In this document: positions 25,640 to 35,550 of the stretch, piece by piece
Position numbering within the stretch: position 1 is the first letter of the stretch
How the letters are laid out: each line of letters starts with the position of its first letter
From: CAG-791 sp045130475
Lineage (GTDB): Bacteria; Bacillota; Clostridia; Lachnospirales; Lachnospiraceae
DNA length: 64,000 nt
Direction of reading: 5' to 3'
NCBI GenBank assembly: GCA_045130475.1
Contig: JBGUPU010000025.1
Coordinates: 69,831 to 133,830, forward strand
Notes under the pieces: generated by a model
The model's database searches: none
Seen by the model: only the letters and a program-made list of their open reading frames with translations
Told to the model about the DNA's origin: nothing
Program-made: the position numbers and the translations under genes

Positions 25640-25746
25640 ACGGTGAGCGAAAGACAATGTAATGGTCAGAAGAGAATCCGGGTTGTTTTCTGTGTGTATA
25701 CGGCAGATATTCCGGAATCTATCTTTTTATTCAGGAGGATATTTAA

Positions 25747-27051
25747 TTGAAACCCTATGCAGAAATGACAATCGATGAACTCACTGAAGAATATGATAAA
25801 CTGCGGAAGGAATATAAGAAATATCAGAATATGGATCTGAACCTGAATATGTCCAGAGGAAAGCCCAGTCAGGCTCAGCTTGATCTCTCTATGGGGATGA
25901 TGGATGTTCTGAATTCGGATGCAGATATGTTCTGTGAAGATGGTACGGACTGCCGCAATTACGGAGTGCTGGACGGCATTGAAGAATGTAAAGACCTGAT
26001 CGGTGATATGATGGAGAACCGTCCTGACAATATCCTGATCTACGGCAATTCTTCGTTGAACGTAATGTATGACACAGTATCCCGCGCAATGACCCACGGC
26101 ATTATGGGCAGCACTCCCTGGTGCAAGCTTCCCCAGGTCAATTTTCTCTGCCCTGTGCCCGGATACGACAGGCATTTTGCCATTACAGAGTATTTCGGAA
26201 TCGGCATGATTCCGGTGCCCATGAGCCCCACAGGCCCTGATATGGATATGGTTGAGAGGCTTGTCTCTTCAGATGAATCCATTAAGGGTATCTGGTGTGT
26301 TCCTAAATATGCCAACCCCACCGGATATTCCTACAGCGATGAGACTGTCCGCCGCTTTGCAAGGCTCAAGCCCGCCGCACAGGACTTCCGTATTTTCTGG
26401 GACAATGCATACGGCATCCACCACCTCTATGACCTTGACCAGGACTATCTGATCGAGATTCTGGCGGAATGCAAACGTGTCGGCAATCCCGATATGGTCT
26501 ATAAGTTTGCCTCCACCTCCAAGATCACCTTCCCCGGAAGCGGTATTTCCGCCCTGGCAACGTCTTCCAACAATCTGGAGGATATCCGCAAACAGCTCTC
26601 CATCCAGACGATCGGACATGACAAGGTAAATCAGCTTCGTCACGTCAGGTTCTTCGGCGATATCTCCGGGATGGTCGTTCATATGCAGAAGCATGCCGAA
26701 ATCCTCCGTCCCAAGTTTGAGGCGGTCGAAGAGATCCTGGAGAAGAATCTGGGAGAACTCGGGATCGGCTCCTGGACAAATCCCAAGGGCGGGTATTTCA
26801 TCAGTTTCGATACACTTCCCGGCTGTGCCAAGGATGTTGTTGCCAAGTGCAAAAAGGCCGGCGTCATGATGACCAAGGCCGGGGCGACATGGCCCTATGG
26901 ACGCGATCCTTTTGACTCGAACATCCGGATCGCACCGTCCTATCCGCCCCTTGAAGATCTGAGGACGGCTGCGGAACTGTTTTCACTGTGTGTGAAACTG
27001 TCCAGCGCGAAAAAGATTCTTGATGAGAAAAAGGCAGAAGCCATTGCGTAA
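25747..27051 (+). CDS. PLP-dependent class I aminotransferase (aspartate aminotransferase-like)
   Basis: Fold type I aminotransferase of the group sometimes called AspB4/Asp_aminotransf (Pfam family of bacterial aspartate aminotransferases). Visible features: MSRGKPSQAQLDLSMGM near the start, WCVPKYANPTGYSYSD substrate/PLP region, WDNAYGIHHL with the PLP-binding Asp and Tyr, and the Schiff-base lysine in ASTSKITFPGSG near residue 259. The 434 residues fit. Translation probably starts at TTG 25747, eight bases after AGGAGG; the next ATG at 25765 would be too far. The amino donor cannot be read with certainty; aspartate/glutamate is likely. Confidence 0.88.
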   Translation: MKPYAEMTIDELTEEYDKLRKEYKKYQNMDLNLNMSRGKPSQAQLDLSMGMMDVLNSDADMFCEDGTDCRNYGVLDGIEECKDLIGDMMENRPDNILIYGNSSLNVMYDTVSRAMTHGIMGSTPWCKLPQVNFLCPVPGYDRHFAITEYFGIGMIPVPMSPTGPDMDMVERLVSSDESIKGIWCVPKYANPTGYSYSDETVRRFARLKPAAQDFRIFWDNAYGIHHLYDLDQDYLIEILAECKRVGNPDMVYKFASTSKITFPGSGISALATSSNNLEDIRKQLSIQTIGHDKVNQLRHVRFFGDISGMVVHMQKHAEILRPKFEAVEEILEKNLGELGIGSWTNPKGGYFISFDTLPGCAKDVVAKCKKAGVMMTKAGATWPYGRDPFDSNIRIAPSYPPLEDLRTAAELFSLCVKLSSAKKILDEKKAEAIA

Positions 27052-27114
27052 AAACAGGCCTTAGATCCTGCGTTTACGAAAGATTTCATCTGATTCGCAG
27101 AAAGATGCAACAGG

Positions 27115-27149
27115 AAAGAGTCCCGCTCATCACTCGCGGGACTCTTTTT
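27115..27149 (+). terminator. Rho-independent terminator after the aminotransferase gene
   Basis: AAAGAGTCCCGC (27115-27126) pairs with GCGGGACTCTTT (27136-27147), followed by TT. Strong stem and T-run. Confidence 0.85.
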
Positions 27150-27214
27150 ATGTCTGCTCAAAGAAGATTTTGTTCACCGGCGGTATTTTGAAAAGAACAA
27201 TTTATATCCTGCAG

Positions 27215-27243
27215 TTGCAGTAGACACAGGTTTCTGATAGAAT
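27215..27243 (+). promoter_or_regulatory. Predicted promoter of small membrane protein gene
   Basis: TTGCAG (27215-27220), 17-bp spacer, TAGAAT (27238-27243). Confidence 0.45.
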
Positions 27244-27324
27244 CTGTTAGATTTTACATAAAACACATTTGGAAACCGTCAGAAAATGACGGACAGCCTT
27301 CGAAGGGCAGAAGGAATTATAAAT

Positions 27325-27786
27325 ATGAAACAGTATATTATTCCCTTTCTTGTCTCTATGGTTCCCCTGATCGAGCTCAGAGGCGCGATTCCCATAGCTC
27401 AGGGCATGGGGCTCCCGATCATTCCTTCTTATATTGTCTGTATTGTCGGCAATATGATCCCGGTACCTTTCATTTATCTCTTTGCAAGAAAGGTGCTGGA
27501 ATGGGGCGCCGATAAACCGGTGATCGGCAGGTTTTTCAGTTTCTGTCTGGAAAAAGGCAAAAAGGGCGGAAAAAAGCTCACCGAGAAAGCCGGACGCGGA
27601 ACATTTTTAGCCCTGCTTCTCTTTGTAGGCATCCCTCTTCCCGGGACCGGTGCATGGACGGGAACGCTTGCCGCAAGTATTCTGGATATGGATTTTGTCC
27701 CTACAATCGTGGCAGTCATGCTGGGTGTTCTTCTTGCCGGCGTGATCATGATGACTGCAAGCGTCGTCGGCTTCTCTCTTGTATAA
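27325..27786 (+). CDS. COG2426-type small multidrug export/membrane protein
   Basis: A 153-residue integral membrane protein of the family annotated small multi-drug export protein, whose transport function is not well established. It has about four predicted helices, an early PLIELRGAIPIAQGMGLP motif characteristic of the family, and the conserved FVGIPLPGTGAWTG loop. The ATG at 27325 is favoured by GAAGGAA upstream and by the family's usual N-terminus; an in-frame ATG at 27286 would add 13 residues. Confidence 0.85.
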   Translation: MKQYIIPFLVSMVPLIELRGAIPIAQGMGLPIIPSYIVCIVGNMIPVPFIYLFARKVLEWGADKPVIGRFFSFCLEKGKKGGKKLTEKAGRGTFLALLLFVGIPLPGTGAWTGTLAASILDMDFVPTIVAVMLGVLLAGVIMMTASVVGFSLV

Positions 27787-27796
27787 AAGCCGGGGC

Positions 27797-27824
27797 TTGA
27801 CGATTGCGGAACAGGTGATATCAT
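27797..27824 (+). promoter_or_regulatory. Predicted promoter of the uracil permease gene
   Basis: TTGACG (27797-27802), 16-bp spacer, TATCAT (27819-27824). The leader to the gene is about 70 nt. I see no PyrR-type attenuator in it. Confidence 0.45.
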
Positions 27825-27900
27825 TTGATAGATGTATTTGCAAAGGGTTATAAAGTAAGCAGCTCATATTTTTCATCATGAAAGGAAGTGTATCTTCACT

Positions 27901-29259
27901 ATGAATTCCAGTCAGCCAATTTATGATGCGTCAAAACTTGGATATGGAAAGATGGCTATTCTCGGTATCCAGCATCTTTTTGCCATGTTCGGTGCTACGA
28001 TCCTGGTTCCGATTCTGGTAAACAGCTATTTCCACGGAGAGGGTCTTTCCATTCAGGTCACACTGTTTTTCGCAGGTATCGGAACTCTCTTGTTCCATTT
28101 CCTGGCAAAATGGAAGGTTCCTGCTTTTCTGGGTTCCTCATTTGCCTTCCTCGGTGGATTTGCCACTGTCGCCGAGCTCAATACCGGTAAGTTTGCCGAT
28201 ATGAGTTACGGAAAGAAGATTCCTTATGCCTGCGGCGGCATCGTGATCGCAGGCCTTCTCTACCTGATCCTGGCTTTGATCATCCGCGGCGTCGGTGTCA
28301 AAAAGGTCATGCGTTTCCTGCCTCCTATCGTGACCGGCCCCATTATCATCTGCATTGGTCTGGGACTTGCGCCTTCTGCTATCTCAAATGCTTCGATGAA
28401 CTGGCCTCTGGCACTCATTGCCCTGGCGGTTGTCATTATTTTTAATATCTGGGGAAAAGGAATGTTCAAGATCATTCCGATCCTTCTGGGCGTTGTTATT
28501 TCCTATATCGCAGCTGTGATTATGAATGCCCTTGGGATCACAAATGCCGACGGCAGCGCGATCCTGAACTTTGCACCGATTGCTGATGCGGGCTTTGTCG
28601 GACTTCCTCCTTTTATTCTTGCAAAGTTTGATCTGACAGCGATCTTTGTCATGGCTCCGATTGCCATTGCTTCCATGATGGAGCATATCGGCGATATTTC
28701 CGCTATTTCCGCTACGACAGAACAGAATTTCATCGAAGACCCCGGTCTGCACCGCACTCTGGTGGGTGACGGTCTCGCAACAGCCATGGCCGGCATGTTC
28801 GGCGGCCCCGCAAACACGACTTATGGCGAGAACACAGGCGTTCTTGAGCTGAGTAAAGTTTATGATCCCAAGGTCATCCGTCTTGCGGCCTGCTATGCGA
28901 TCGTTCTGAGCTTTATTCCCAAGATGGCACAGATCATCGGCACCATGCCCTCCGCGATCATCGGAGGCATCAGCTTCATCCTGTACGGTATGATCTCCGC
29001 GATCGGTATCCGCAACATGGTTGAAAACCAGGTTGATTTTACCAAATCCCGCAATCTCATCATCGCAGCTGTCATCATGGTATGCGGCCTGGGTCTGGGA
29101 GACGGCGCCACTTTTACTATCGGCGGCGTTACTATCACCCTGACAGCACTTGCTATTGCCTCCATAGTGGGTATTATCCTCAATGCTGTCCTGCCCGGAA
29201 ATGACTATGAGTTCGGTGTTAACCAGCATGGAGACGAGAACAGGGGAATTCATGTGTAA
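27901..29259 (+). CDS. uraA: Uracil permease (UraA/PyrP, NAT/NCS2 family)
   Basis: Proton-coupled uracil importer in the cytoplasmic membrane, feeding pyrimidine salvage. The 452-residue protein has the 12-14 helix layout of the NCS2 family. It starts KMAILGIQHLFAMFGATILVP, has GSSFAFLGGF, an acidic residue in SMMEHIGDI, and the nucleobase-binding GGPANTTYGENTGVLELSKV motif that fits UraA rather than purine permeases. GAAAGGAAGTG precedes the ATG. It is followed by a strong terminator, so it is probably monocistronic. Confidence 0.94.
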   Translation: MNSSQPIYDASKLGYGKMAILGIQHLFAMFGATILVPILVNSYFHGEGLSIQVTLFFAGIGTLLFHFLAKWKVPAFLGSSFAFLGGFATVAELNTGKFADMSYGKKIPYACGGIVIAGLLYLILALIIRGVGVKKVMRFLPPIVTGPIIICIGLGLAPSAISNASMNWPLALIALAVVIIFNIWGKGMFKIIPILLGVVISYIAAVIMNALGITNADGSAILNFAPIADAGFVGLPPFILAKFDLTAIFVMAPIAIASMMEHIGDISAISATTEQNFIEDPGLHRTLVGDGLATAMAGMFGGPANTTYGENTGVLELSKVYDPKVIRLAACYAIVLSFIPKMAQIIGTMPSAIIGGISFILYGMISAIGIRNMVENQVDFTKSRNLIIAAVIMVCGLGLGDGATFTIGGVTITLTALAIASIVGIILNAVLPGNDYEFGVNQHGDENRGIHV

Positions 29260-29282
29260 TTAAAAAATCTCTATATTTTTTT

Positions 29283-29321
29283 ACAGCCGGGACATTCTGG
29301 ACGTGTCCCGGCTGTATTTTT
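29283..29321 (+). terminator. Rho-independent terminator after uraA
   Basis: ACAGCCGGGACA (29283-29294) pairs perfectly with TGTCCCGGCTGT (29304-29315), followed by ATTTTTCTG. Confidence 0.85.
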
Positions 29322-29505
29322 CTGTTATAATAGGTATTTGTAATGAGTCTAAAAATATCAGGGACCCCATGCGTCTTGTACGATGCAGTATAAATCCCTG
29401 CTTTTTTGACAGGAGCAGATGGCTTTGGGTTCTGATCAGATTTCATGATGTGATTCATTTTTACCTTTACATCATAACATCTTGTAGACAGGGAGAAGAA
29501 AGAGG

Positions 29506-31803
29506 ATGAAAAGGATAAATTGCTGCAGGTTTTTTTCCATATTGCTGATGCTGAGTCTTATACTGGGAACTCTTGCGGGATGCGGTTTGACCGGCGGAAG
29601 GAAAAACTCACGTATGCTGGCCAAGATCGACACGGATGTAATCTACACGAGGGTCAAGTCTCCGCTCAGTGATATTATGAACTCTGCGCAGGACAGCTCC
29701 TCAGATGAAGAGGAAGATGACATGGGTGAGGAGCGGTTCAACTTCTCCGCTGCGCAGGCTGCAAACGGCAGATATTATGTAATGTATTCAGACCTTCAAT
29801 CCGCCAACGGCACATTCCTGTGCTCCTTCGATGCAAAGGGAGAAAACGGCAGGACGATCCAGCTTCCATCGTCCGAGGACGGCGGTGTCACCAACTTTAA
29901 TGTCATGTCGGACGGAAGCATTATTCTGCTGAGCAATCAATACAGCGAGCAGAAAGAAGTCTTTATCTGGCAGATGGGCCGCTATACACTGTCGGACGGG
30001 GAGAAGCCGGAACTTAAGGAAGTCTGGACAAAGGCAATTTCCGAAGAGGAAGATTTTTACCCCAACGGGATCGTCTCTACGGATAAACAGATTTTTCTCC
30101 TGACAGAATCTGACCTGAGGATTTATGAAGGTAAGGATGGCGCAGGGAAGCTGAAAGCAGATCTTCCGAAAGACTTTTACGGAAACATATGTGTGACTCC
30201 CGATCACAGAGTTCTGCTCGTTGGAAGCGCTGAAAAAGGCTTGATCTCCTATGCGGTAGATCCCGCGACAGGGAAATATCAGGAGACAAAATACGAGACA
30301 CCGGCTTCCTTTATGAGTGAATTCTTCGCATCCGGCTGCGGGGACTACGATTTTTATGTTACAGGCAGTGATGGTGTTTACGGAGTGAAAGCCGGGACCT
30401 CCGGACTGGTCAAGGTATTCGACTTTATGGCGTCCGATCTGGAGATTGAGTCAGTCATTGGATGCTCCTTCCTTTCAGCGGATTCAGCTGTTTTGATGTA
30501 CTACAATATGGATTACGGCTCAGAGGCAGCTTTGTTTAAAAAAGCCGTTGATGCGGGACAGGGCGACAAGGTCGCCCTGTCCCTTGCCTGTACATACGCT
30601 GATTCAGATCTCAGCAAAGCCGTTGTGAGGTTTAATAAAGCCAACAGCAAGTACAGGGTCGTATTACAAGAGTATCCCTATGATGATGAAGGAAAAAATA
30701 CATTGAACATGGAAGTCGCAGCGGGCAATATTCCGGATATGCTCTGTATATCCGGGGATATGCCCGTTGAAAGTTATGCGGCAAAAGGCATGTTCGTGGA
30801 CCTGGGATCTTTTTTTTCGGAAGATGAGGAGCTTGCATCCCGCGACTATCTGGACAATGTCCTGGATGCTTCCCGGATCGACGGTAAAATGTACTTCATC
30901 TGCCCGGCTTTCAATGTCATGGGTCTGATCGGAAAAAAGAAAGATTTCGGCAATACCGTAGGTGTGACCACAGGGCAGATTGAGAAGATGATAAAGGAGA
31001 GGGGCCTTAATTACGAAACAGCATTGGGGCCTATAACCAGGGAAGGCATGCTGTCATGGGTCCTGTTCTGCGCGATGGATGAATATGTTGACTGGGACAG
31101 GGGGACTTGCAGCTTTGGCTCGGAGTCCTTTATTAATCTTCTGAAATTCTGCAAGAAGTTTCCCAAAAAGATAAATTATGAAAATATAGACTGGGCACAG
31201 CTGGAAGGTGCCATGCGGGATGGGAAACAGCTGATCCGTGACGGTTACATGTACTGTTTTGACAGCTATATGCAGGAGAGATACGGATATGTGGGCGAAG
31301 AGATCACCTATATGGGATATCCGGGAGACGGCGGGAACGGGCCGGTCATCATGAATGAACTGGCTATTGCGATCACGCGCAGTTCGGATCATCCGGAAGG
31401 GTGCTGGGAGTTCCTTCGCGAGTTTTATCTGGATGAATATCAGCAAAATATTGACAGCGCTTTCCCGATCAGTGTGGATGCTCTTGAAATCCTTGCGGAC
31501 AGAGCCATGAACCCCAAAACCTTTACATATACTGATGAGAAGGGAAAAGAGGTCTCGGAGACGGAGACATCCTCTGTCATGATGAACGGAAAAACAGTGA
31601 AACTTCCTGTTACGTCTCAGAAAGATATCGATCATGTGATGGGCATTCTCCGTTCCCTGAAGATGAAGACCAGTGTCGACAGCAAGATCACCGAGATCAT
31701 CAATGAAGAGAGCAGCGCGTTTTTTGCCGGGCAGAAAAGTGCCGAAGAGACCGCGGATATAATTCAGAGCCGTATAAAAGTTTATATCAATGAAACAAAG
31801 TGA
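29506..31803 (+). CDS. Orphan lipoprotein: N-terminal propeller-like region plus ABC solute-binding domain
   Basis: A 765-residue exported lipoprotein. A signal peptide ends in the lipobox LGTLAGC (Cys26). An acidic segment (SSSDEEEDDMGEE) follows. Residues about 70-345 contain repeated strand-rich units (FLCSFDAKGENG, ILLSNQYSEQKEVFIW, RVLLVGSAEKGLISY), suggestive of a beta-propeller. From about 355 a family 1 extracellular solute-binding domain begins (SKAVVRFNKANSKYRVVLQEYPYDDEG, shown here only to mark the boundary). There are no permease or ATPase genes nearby. addB starts 10 nt after its stop, so it may be cotranscribed with addBA. The ligand is unknown; the architecture suggests a sensor or scavenger. 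Confidence 0.8.
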   Translation: MKRINCCRFFSILLMLSLILGTLAGCGLTGGRKNSRMLAKIDTDVIYTRVKSPLSDIMNSAQDSSSDEEEDDMGEERFNFSAAQAANGRYYVMYSDLQSANGTFLCSFDAKGENGRTIQLPSSEDGGVTNFNVMSDGSIILLSNQYSEQKEVFIWQMGRYTLSDGEKPELKEVWTKAISEEEDFYPNGIVSTDKQIFLLTESDLRIYEGKDGAGKLKADLPKDFYGNICVTPDHRVLLVGSAEKGLISYAVDPATGKYQETKYETPASFMSEFFASGCGDYDFYVTGSDGVYGVKAGTSGLVKVFDFMASDLEIESVIGCSFLSADSAVLMYYNMDYGSEAALFKKAVDAGQGDKVALSLACTYADSDLSKAVVRFNKANSKYRVVLQEYPYDDEGKNTLNMEVAAGNIPDMLCISGDMPVESYAAKGMFVDLGSFFSEDEELASRDYLDNVLDASRIDGKMYFICPAFNVMGLIGKKKDFGNTVGVTTGQIEKMIKERGLNYETALGPITREGMLSWVLFCAMDEYVDWDRGTCSFGSESFINLLKFCKKFPKKINYENIDWAQLEGAMRDGKQLIRDGYMYCFDSYMQERYGYVGEEITYMGYPGDGGNGPVIMNELAIAITRSSDHPEGCWEFLREFYLDEYQQNIDSAFPISVDALEILADRAMNPKTFTYTDEKGKEVSETETSSVMMNGKTVKLPVTSQKDIDHVMGILRSLKMKTSVDSKITEIINEESSAFFAGQKSAEETADIIQSRIKVYINETK

Positions 31804-31813
31804 TGGAGAATCT

Positions 31814-34800
31814 ATGAGCTATTCGTTTTGTTTTGGGCCTTCAGGGTCGGGAAAAAGCCGTCTGCTGCGGAAGATCATCATTGAAAAGGCAGGATCTTCC
31901 CTTGCCTCAATGGGAAAAGACAGGATCAAATATATAGTCGTTGTGCCTGAGCAGTATTCCATGCAGACCCAGAGGGAACTGGTCCAGGAGCATCCGGCAC
32001 ATTCGCTGATGAACATTGATGTGCTCAGTTTCGGAAGGCTTGCCCACCGTGTCTTTGAAGAGACAGGGGCGGATAAAAGGACGGTCCTGGATGATATCGG
32101 CAAGAGCCTGCTGCTGCGGCGGGTCGCTTCTAAATGCGCGAAGGATCTGCAGATTTTGGAGAGGGGGATCCACAGGCCGGGAATGATCGACGAAGTGAAG
32201 TCGGTACTCTCCGAATTCATGCAATACGGCATAGGAGAAGAGCAGATCGAGGAGATGGCAGTCTATGCCGGCGAGCACGGGCAGAATGCCCTGCAGGCAA
32301 GGCTTCAGGATCTTGGTAAGCTGTATACGGAATTCTGTACAGCAAAGAGGGACTCCTATGTCACATCCGAGGAGACGCTTGATCTTCTGGCAAATTCAAT
32401 TCCCGAGGCGGAAAGTCTGCGGAACAGCGTCATCGTATTTGACGGATTTACCGGATTTACCACCGTACAGTACAGGGTTGTGATGGCGCTGATCCGCTGT
32501 GCTTCGGAGGTGGTCTTTTCATTGACGGTCTCTCCCGATCAGGGCCCTCACATCAGCCTCACTGCCTGCGGCGGTCCTGCCGGCAAAGAAGAAAATCTTT
32601 TTTATCTGAGCCGAAGGACAGTTTATGACATTATCCGTATGGCTTCAAAAGAGGGTCTTAAACGGGGAGAAGATCTCTATATCGGGTTAACCGGCGCCTC
32701 CGGGAAAGAAGGGCTGAAAAAAGAGGACACAGACTCCGGGCTGATGCCTGGATGTCTGCCCCGCTTTTCGGAAAGCAGGGTGCTGGCACATCTTGAGAGC
32801 CGTCTCTTCCGCTATCCGGAAATCCCTTTTGAAGAAAAGAGGGAGGGGGAGACGTCCGGGAGCCTGCAGCTGTTTGCCGCCTCGACACCCCAGGAGGAAG
32901 TGCGTCTGATCTTCAGCCGGGTGAGGAAGATGATCGCAAAGACAGGCTGTGCCTACCGTGATTTTGCCATCGTCACGGCGGACCTGGAGACCTATGGGGA
33001 CCTGTTTGCGCTGGAGGCGGAGAGAGCGGGGATTCCTGTCTATATTGACAGGACCAGCGGTGCTTTTCACAATATCCTGATCGAGGGTATTCGCAGTGTA
33101 CTGCAGATTTCATCGGATAATTTTTCCTATGCGTCTGTCTTCCGTTATCTGCGGAGCGGACTGAGCAGTCTGTCTTTGGAGGAAACGGACCGGCTGGAAA
33201 ACTATTGTCTTGCAAATGGTGTAAGAGGAAGGAAAAAATGGACTGCGGCTTTCGATTCCTCCTGTGAGGAAGCCAGGATAAAGTTCCTTCGTGAAGTAGA
33301 ACCTGTGACCGGTCTTCCGGTCCGGGTGATCCCGGATGCACTGCGGGCGCTGCAGGGGGAAGAGGTGCCGCAGGACATAAGCACATCAGAACAGGATTCC
33401 GGTCCGGCCGATCAGGCTCCCGGCGGTGTACAGGATACCCACAGAAAGGCCAGATCGGCAGCGGTCCGCACAAAAGAGCTGTACGGATTCCTTGCGGGGT
33501 GCGGAGCACAGATGCGCGTAGAAGTGCTGGCGGATGAATTTAAAGATGCAGGAGATGTTGTCCGCGAACTGCAGTACCGCCAGATCTACCGCACCGTGAT
33601 CGATCTGCTCGACCAGATTTATGACCTTGCCGGCGAAGAGATCATGAGCGCACGCGATTATCTTGAGCTTTTGGAGGCAGGGTTTTCCCAGATTCGACTG
33701 GGAACACTTCCCCAGCGTGTCGACCGCATTCTGGTGGGAGATATTGAACGCACACGTCTCACACAGATACGTCATTTATTTATGGCGGGAGTCAATGAAG
33801 GGAATATTCCGCGAAGTGCCTCCAGGGGCGGCATTTTGTCTGACATGGACCGGGAGTTTCTGGCTGCCGGCGGTGCAGTGCTTGCCCCTACGCCCAGACA
33901 GCAGATGTTTACACAGCGTCTGTATCTGTATCTGAATATGACAAAGCCCTCCCGGACGCTTACTGTTTCCTATTCTACAGTGTCCAGGGATGGGAAGAGC
34001 CTGCGTCCTTCTTACCTGATCTCTATGCTGCAGGGACTGTTTCCCGCGCTTGAGGTGGAATATCCCGAACAGGAACCTGTAAGCAGCAGGATTACCGGCC
34101 GCGCGGACGGCCTGCGTCTTCTGGCGGACCAGCTGCGCACCTTTGTGGAAGGAAATACACCGGATACGGAAGATTTTGTGCGGGATTTTTCCCTTCTGTA
34201 TGGGTTTTATACAAGCCCGGAGGTCACGGCGGATGCAAGGATGCGCGATGCGGTACAGAGCCTTCGAAACGCCGCGCTTTCCCGCTACACCCCCCGGCTT
34301 CTGCAGAGCAGCCTTGCCCGGGCTCTCTACGGCAATTTGATCGTCGGCGGTATCAGCAGGATGGAGACGGGAGCAAAATGTTACCTGCGGCAGCATCTTC
34401 AGTACGGACTGCATCTTCGTGAGAGGGATCTGTATGAATTTGCCCCTGTGGACGGGGGCAGTATCCTCCATGAGTCTCTGCAGCGCTTTGATGCCCTTCT
34501 GCTGGCGGAAGGCATTTCATGGAAGGATTTTTCCGAGGAGGACGCGCTGCGTCTCAGTGCCCGTGCATTGCAGGAGGAGGCCGCTGTATACCGCAATCTT
34601 CTTTTATATAAAAGTGCCCGCGACCAAGGGCGTCTGGACCGCTATGCAAAGAGGCTTCTCAGGACGGTCGATACTTTACAGTATCAGATCCGGCAGGGAG
34701 ACTTTCAGCCGATTGCTTCAGAACTGTCCTTCGGTGGACAGGAGGGGCGTATGCCGGCGATCGGATTTGATCTTGGAAACGGCCGAAGGCTTTTTCTCGT

Positions 34801-35527
34801 CGGCAGGATCGACCGCGTGGATATGTGCGCACAGGATGGAGCCCGCTATCTGCGCATCATGGATTACAAGACCGGGATCAATGATCTCGATGAGGATCTG
34901 ATCCGGAGAGGCCTGCAGCTGCAGCTGATCACCTATATGGAGGCCCTTCTGAATGCCGGCGCAGACCGTCTGGATACATTGGCCGGCCGGATTGAGGACA
35001 GGCCTGCCGGAGAGGAGATTCCGCTTTCTGAAGAAACACGGCAGGAAGATAAAATCATACCCTCCGCCATGTTGTACTACAGGATGACGGATCCGGTTAT
35101 AAATATTACAGCGGCAGAAGTTGCTGATTCTGCGGGACCCGACGCCGACCCTGAGCAATATATGGCGGGTGAGCGGATCGGTAAGATCCGGAGCAGTCTT
35201 CGTCCCACCGGTCTGGTGTTTGAGGATGACAAAAGTATTTCCCACCTGGACAAATATTTTACAGGAAAATCAGATGTCATCCCTGTTACCAGGAGCACGA
35301 AAGGCGGCTACACAGCCGCTTCGCATCTGATCGATGAAGAGGAATACAGAAAACTGGCAGACATGGCACGGCAGGCTCTGTGCAGAGTGGCGGAGCATAT
35401 TCTCGACGGAGATGTCAGTGCACAGCCGGCATCCCTGAAAAAGGGAGCATCCGCATGTGATTACTGTCCCTATAAGGGGGCATGCGGATTTGATCCCCGG
35501 ATCCCCGGCTACAGCTACAGGAAATAA
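31814..35527 (+). CDS. addB: ATP-dependent nuclease subunit AddB
   Basis: AddB partners AddA in processing DNA double-strand ends for RecA loading. The protein has about 1237 residues. It has Walker A GPSGSGKS at residues 8-15, a helicase-like but inactive N-terminal half, and a C-terminal RecB-type nuclease with IMDYKTG (Asp1017, Lys1019). The iron-sulphur cluster ligands of the family are present: Cys856 in GAKCYLRQ and Cys1215, Cys1218 and Cys1224 in CDYCPYKGAC. The ATG at 31814 has GGAGAA upstream; an in-frame ATG at 31790 lies inside the preceding gene. addA follows after 23 nt. Confidence 0.96.
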   Translation: MSYSFCFGPSGSGKSRLLRKIIIEKAGSSLASMGKDRIKYIVVVPEQYSMQTQRELVQEHPAHSLMNIDVLSFGRLAHRVFEETGADKRTVLDDIGKSLLLRRVASKCAKDLQILERGIHRPGMIDEVKSVLSEFMQYGIGEEQIEEMAVYAGEHGQNALQARLQDLGKLYTEFCTAKRDSYVTSEETLDLLANSIPEAESLRNSVIVFDGFTGFTTVQYRVVMALIRCASEVVFSLTVSPDQGPHISLTACGGPAGKEENLFYLSRRTVYDIIRMASKEGLKRGEDLYIGLTGASGKEGLKKEDTDSGLMPGCLPRFSESRVLAHLESRLFRYPEIPFEEKREGETSGSLQLFAASTPQEEVRLIFSRVRKMIAKTGCAYRDFAIVTADLETYGDLFALEAERAGIPVYIDRTSGAFHNILIEGIRSVLQISSDNFSYASVFRYLRSGLSSLSLEETDRLENYCLANGVRGRKKWTAAFDSSCEEARIKFLREVEPVTGLPVRVIPDALRALQGEEVPQDISTSEQDSGPADQAPGGVQDTHRKARSAAVRTKELYGFLAGCGAQMRVEVLADEFKDAGDVVRELQYRQIYRTVIDLLDQIYDLAGEEIMSARDYLELLEAGFSQIRLGTLPQRVDRILVGDIERTRLTQIRHLFMAGVNEGNIPRSASRGGILSDMDREFLAAGGAVLAPTPRQQMFTQRLYLYLNMTKPSRTLTVSYSTVSRDGKSLRPSYLISMLQGLFPALEVEYPEQEPVSSRITGRADGLRLLADQLRTFVEGNTPDTEDFVRDFSLLYGFYTSPEVTADARMRDAVQSLRNAALSRYTPRLLQSSLARALYGNLIVGGISRMETGAKCYLRQHLQYGLHLRERDLYEFAPVDGGSILHESLQRFDALLLAEGISWKDFSEEDALRLSARALQEEAAVYRNLLLYKSARDQGRLDRYAKRLLRTVDTLQYQIRQGDFQPIASELSFGGQEGRMPAIGFDLGNGRRLFLVGRIDRVDMCAQDGARYLRIMDYKTGINDLDEDLIRRGLQLQLITYMEALLNAGADRLDTLAGRIEDRPAGEEIPLSEETRQEDKIIPSAMLYYRMTDPVINITAAEVADSAGPDADPEQYMAGERIGKIRSSLRPTGLVFEDDKSISHLDKYFTGKSDVIPVTRSTKGGYTAASHLIDEEEYRKLADMARQALCRVAEHILDGDVSAQPASLKKGASACDYCPYKGACGFDPRIPGYSYRK

Positions 35528-35550
35528 TAACGTATATATCGGAGTGTCAT

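Noticed and set aside
27825..27900. Possible PyrR attenuator before the uracil permease
   Set aside because: Leader is short and contains neither a terminator hairpin with T-run nor a recognisable PyrR-binding loop.
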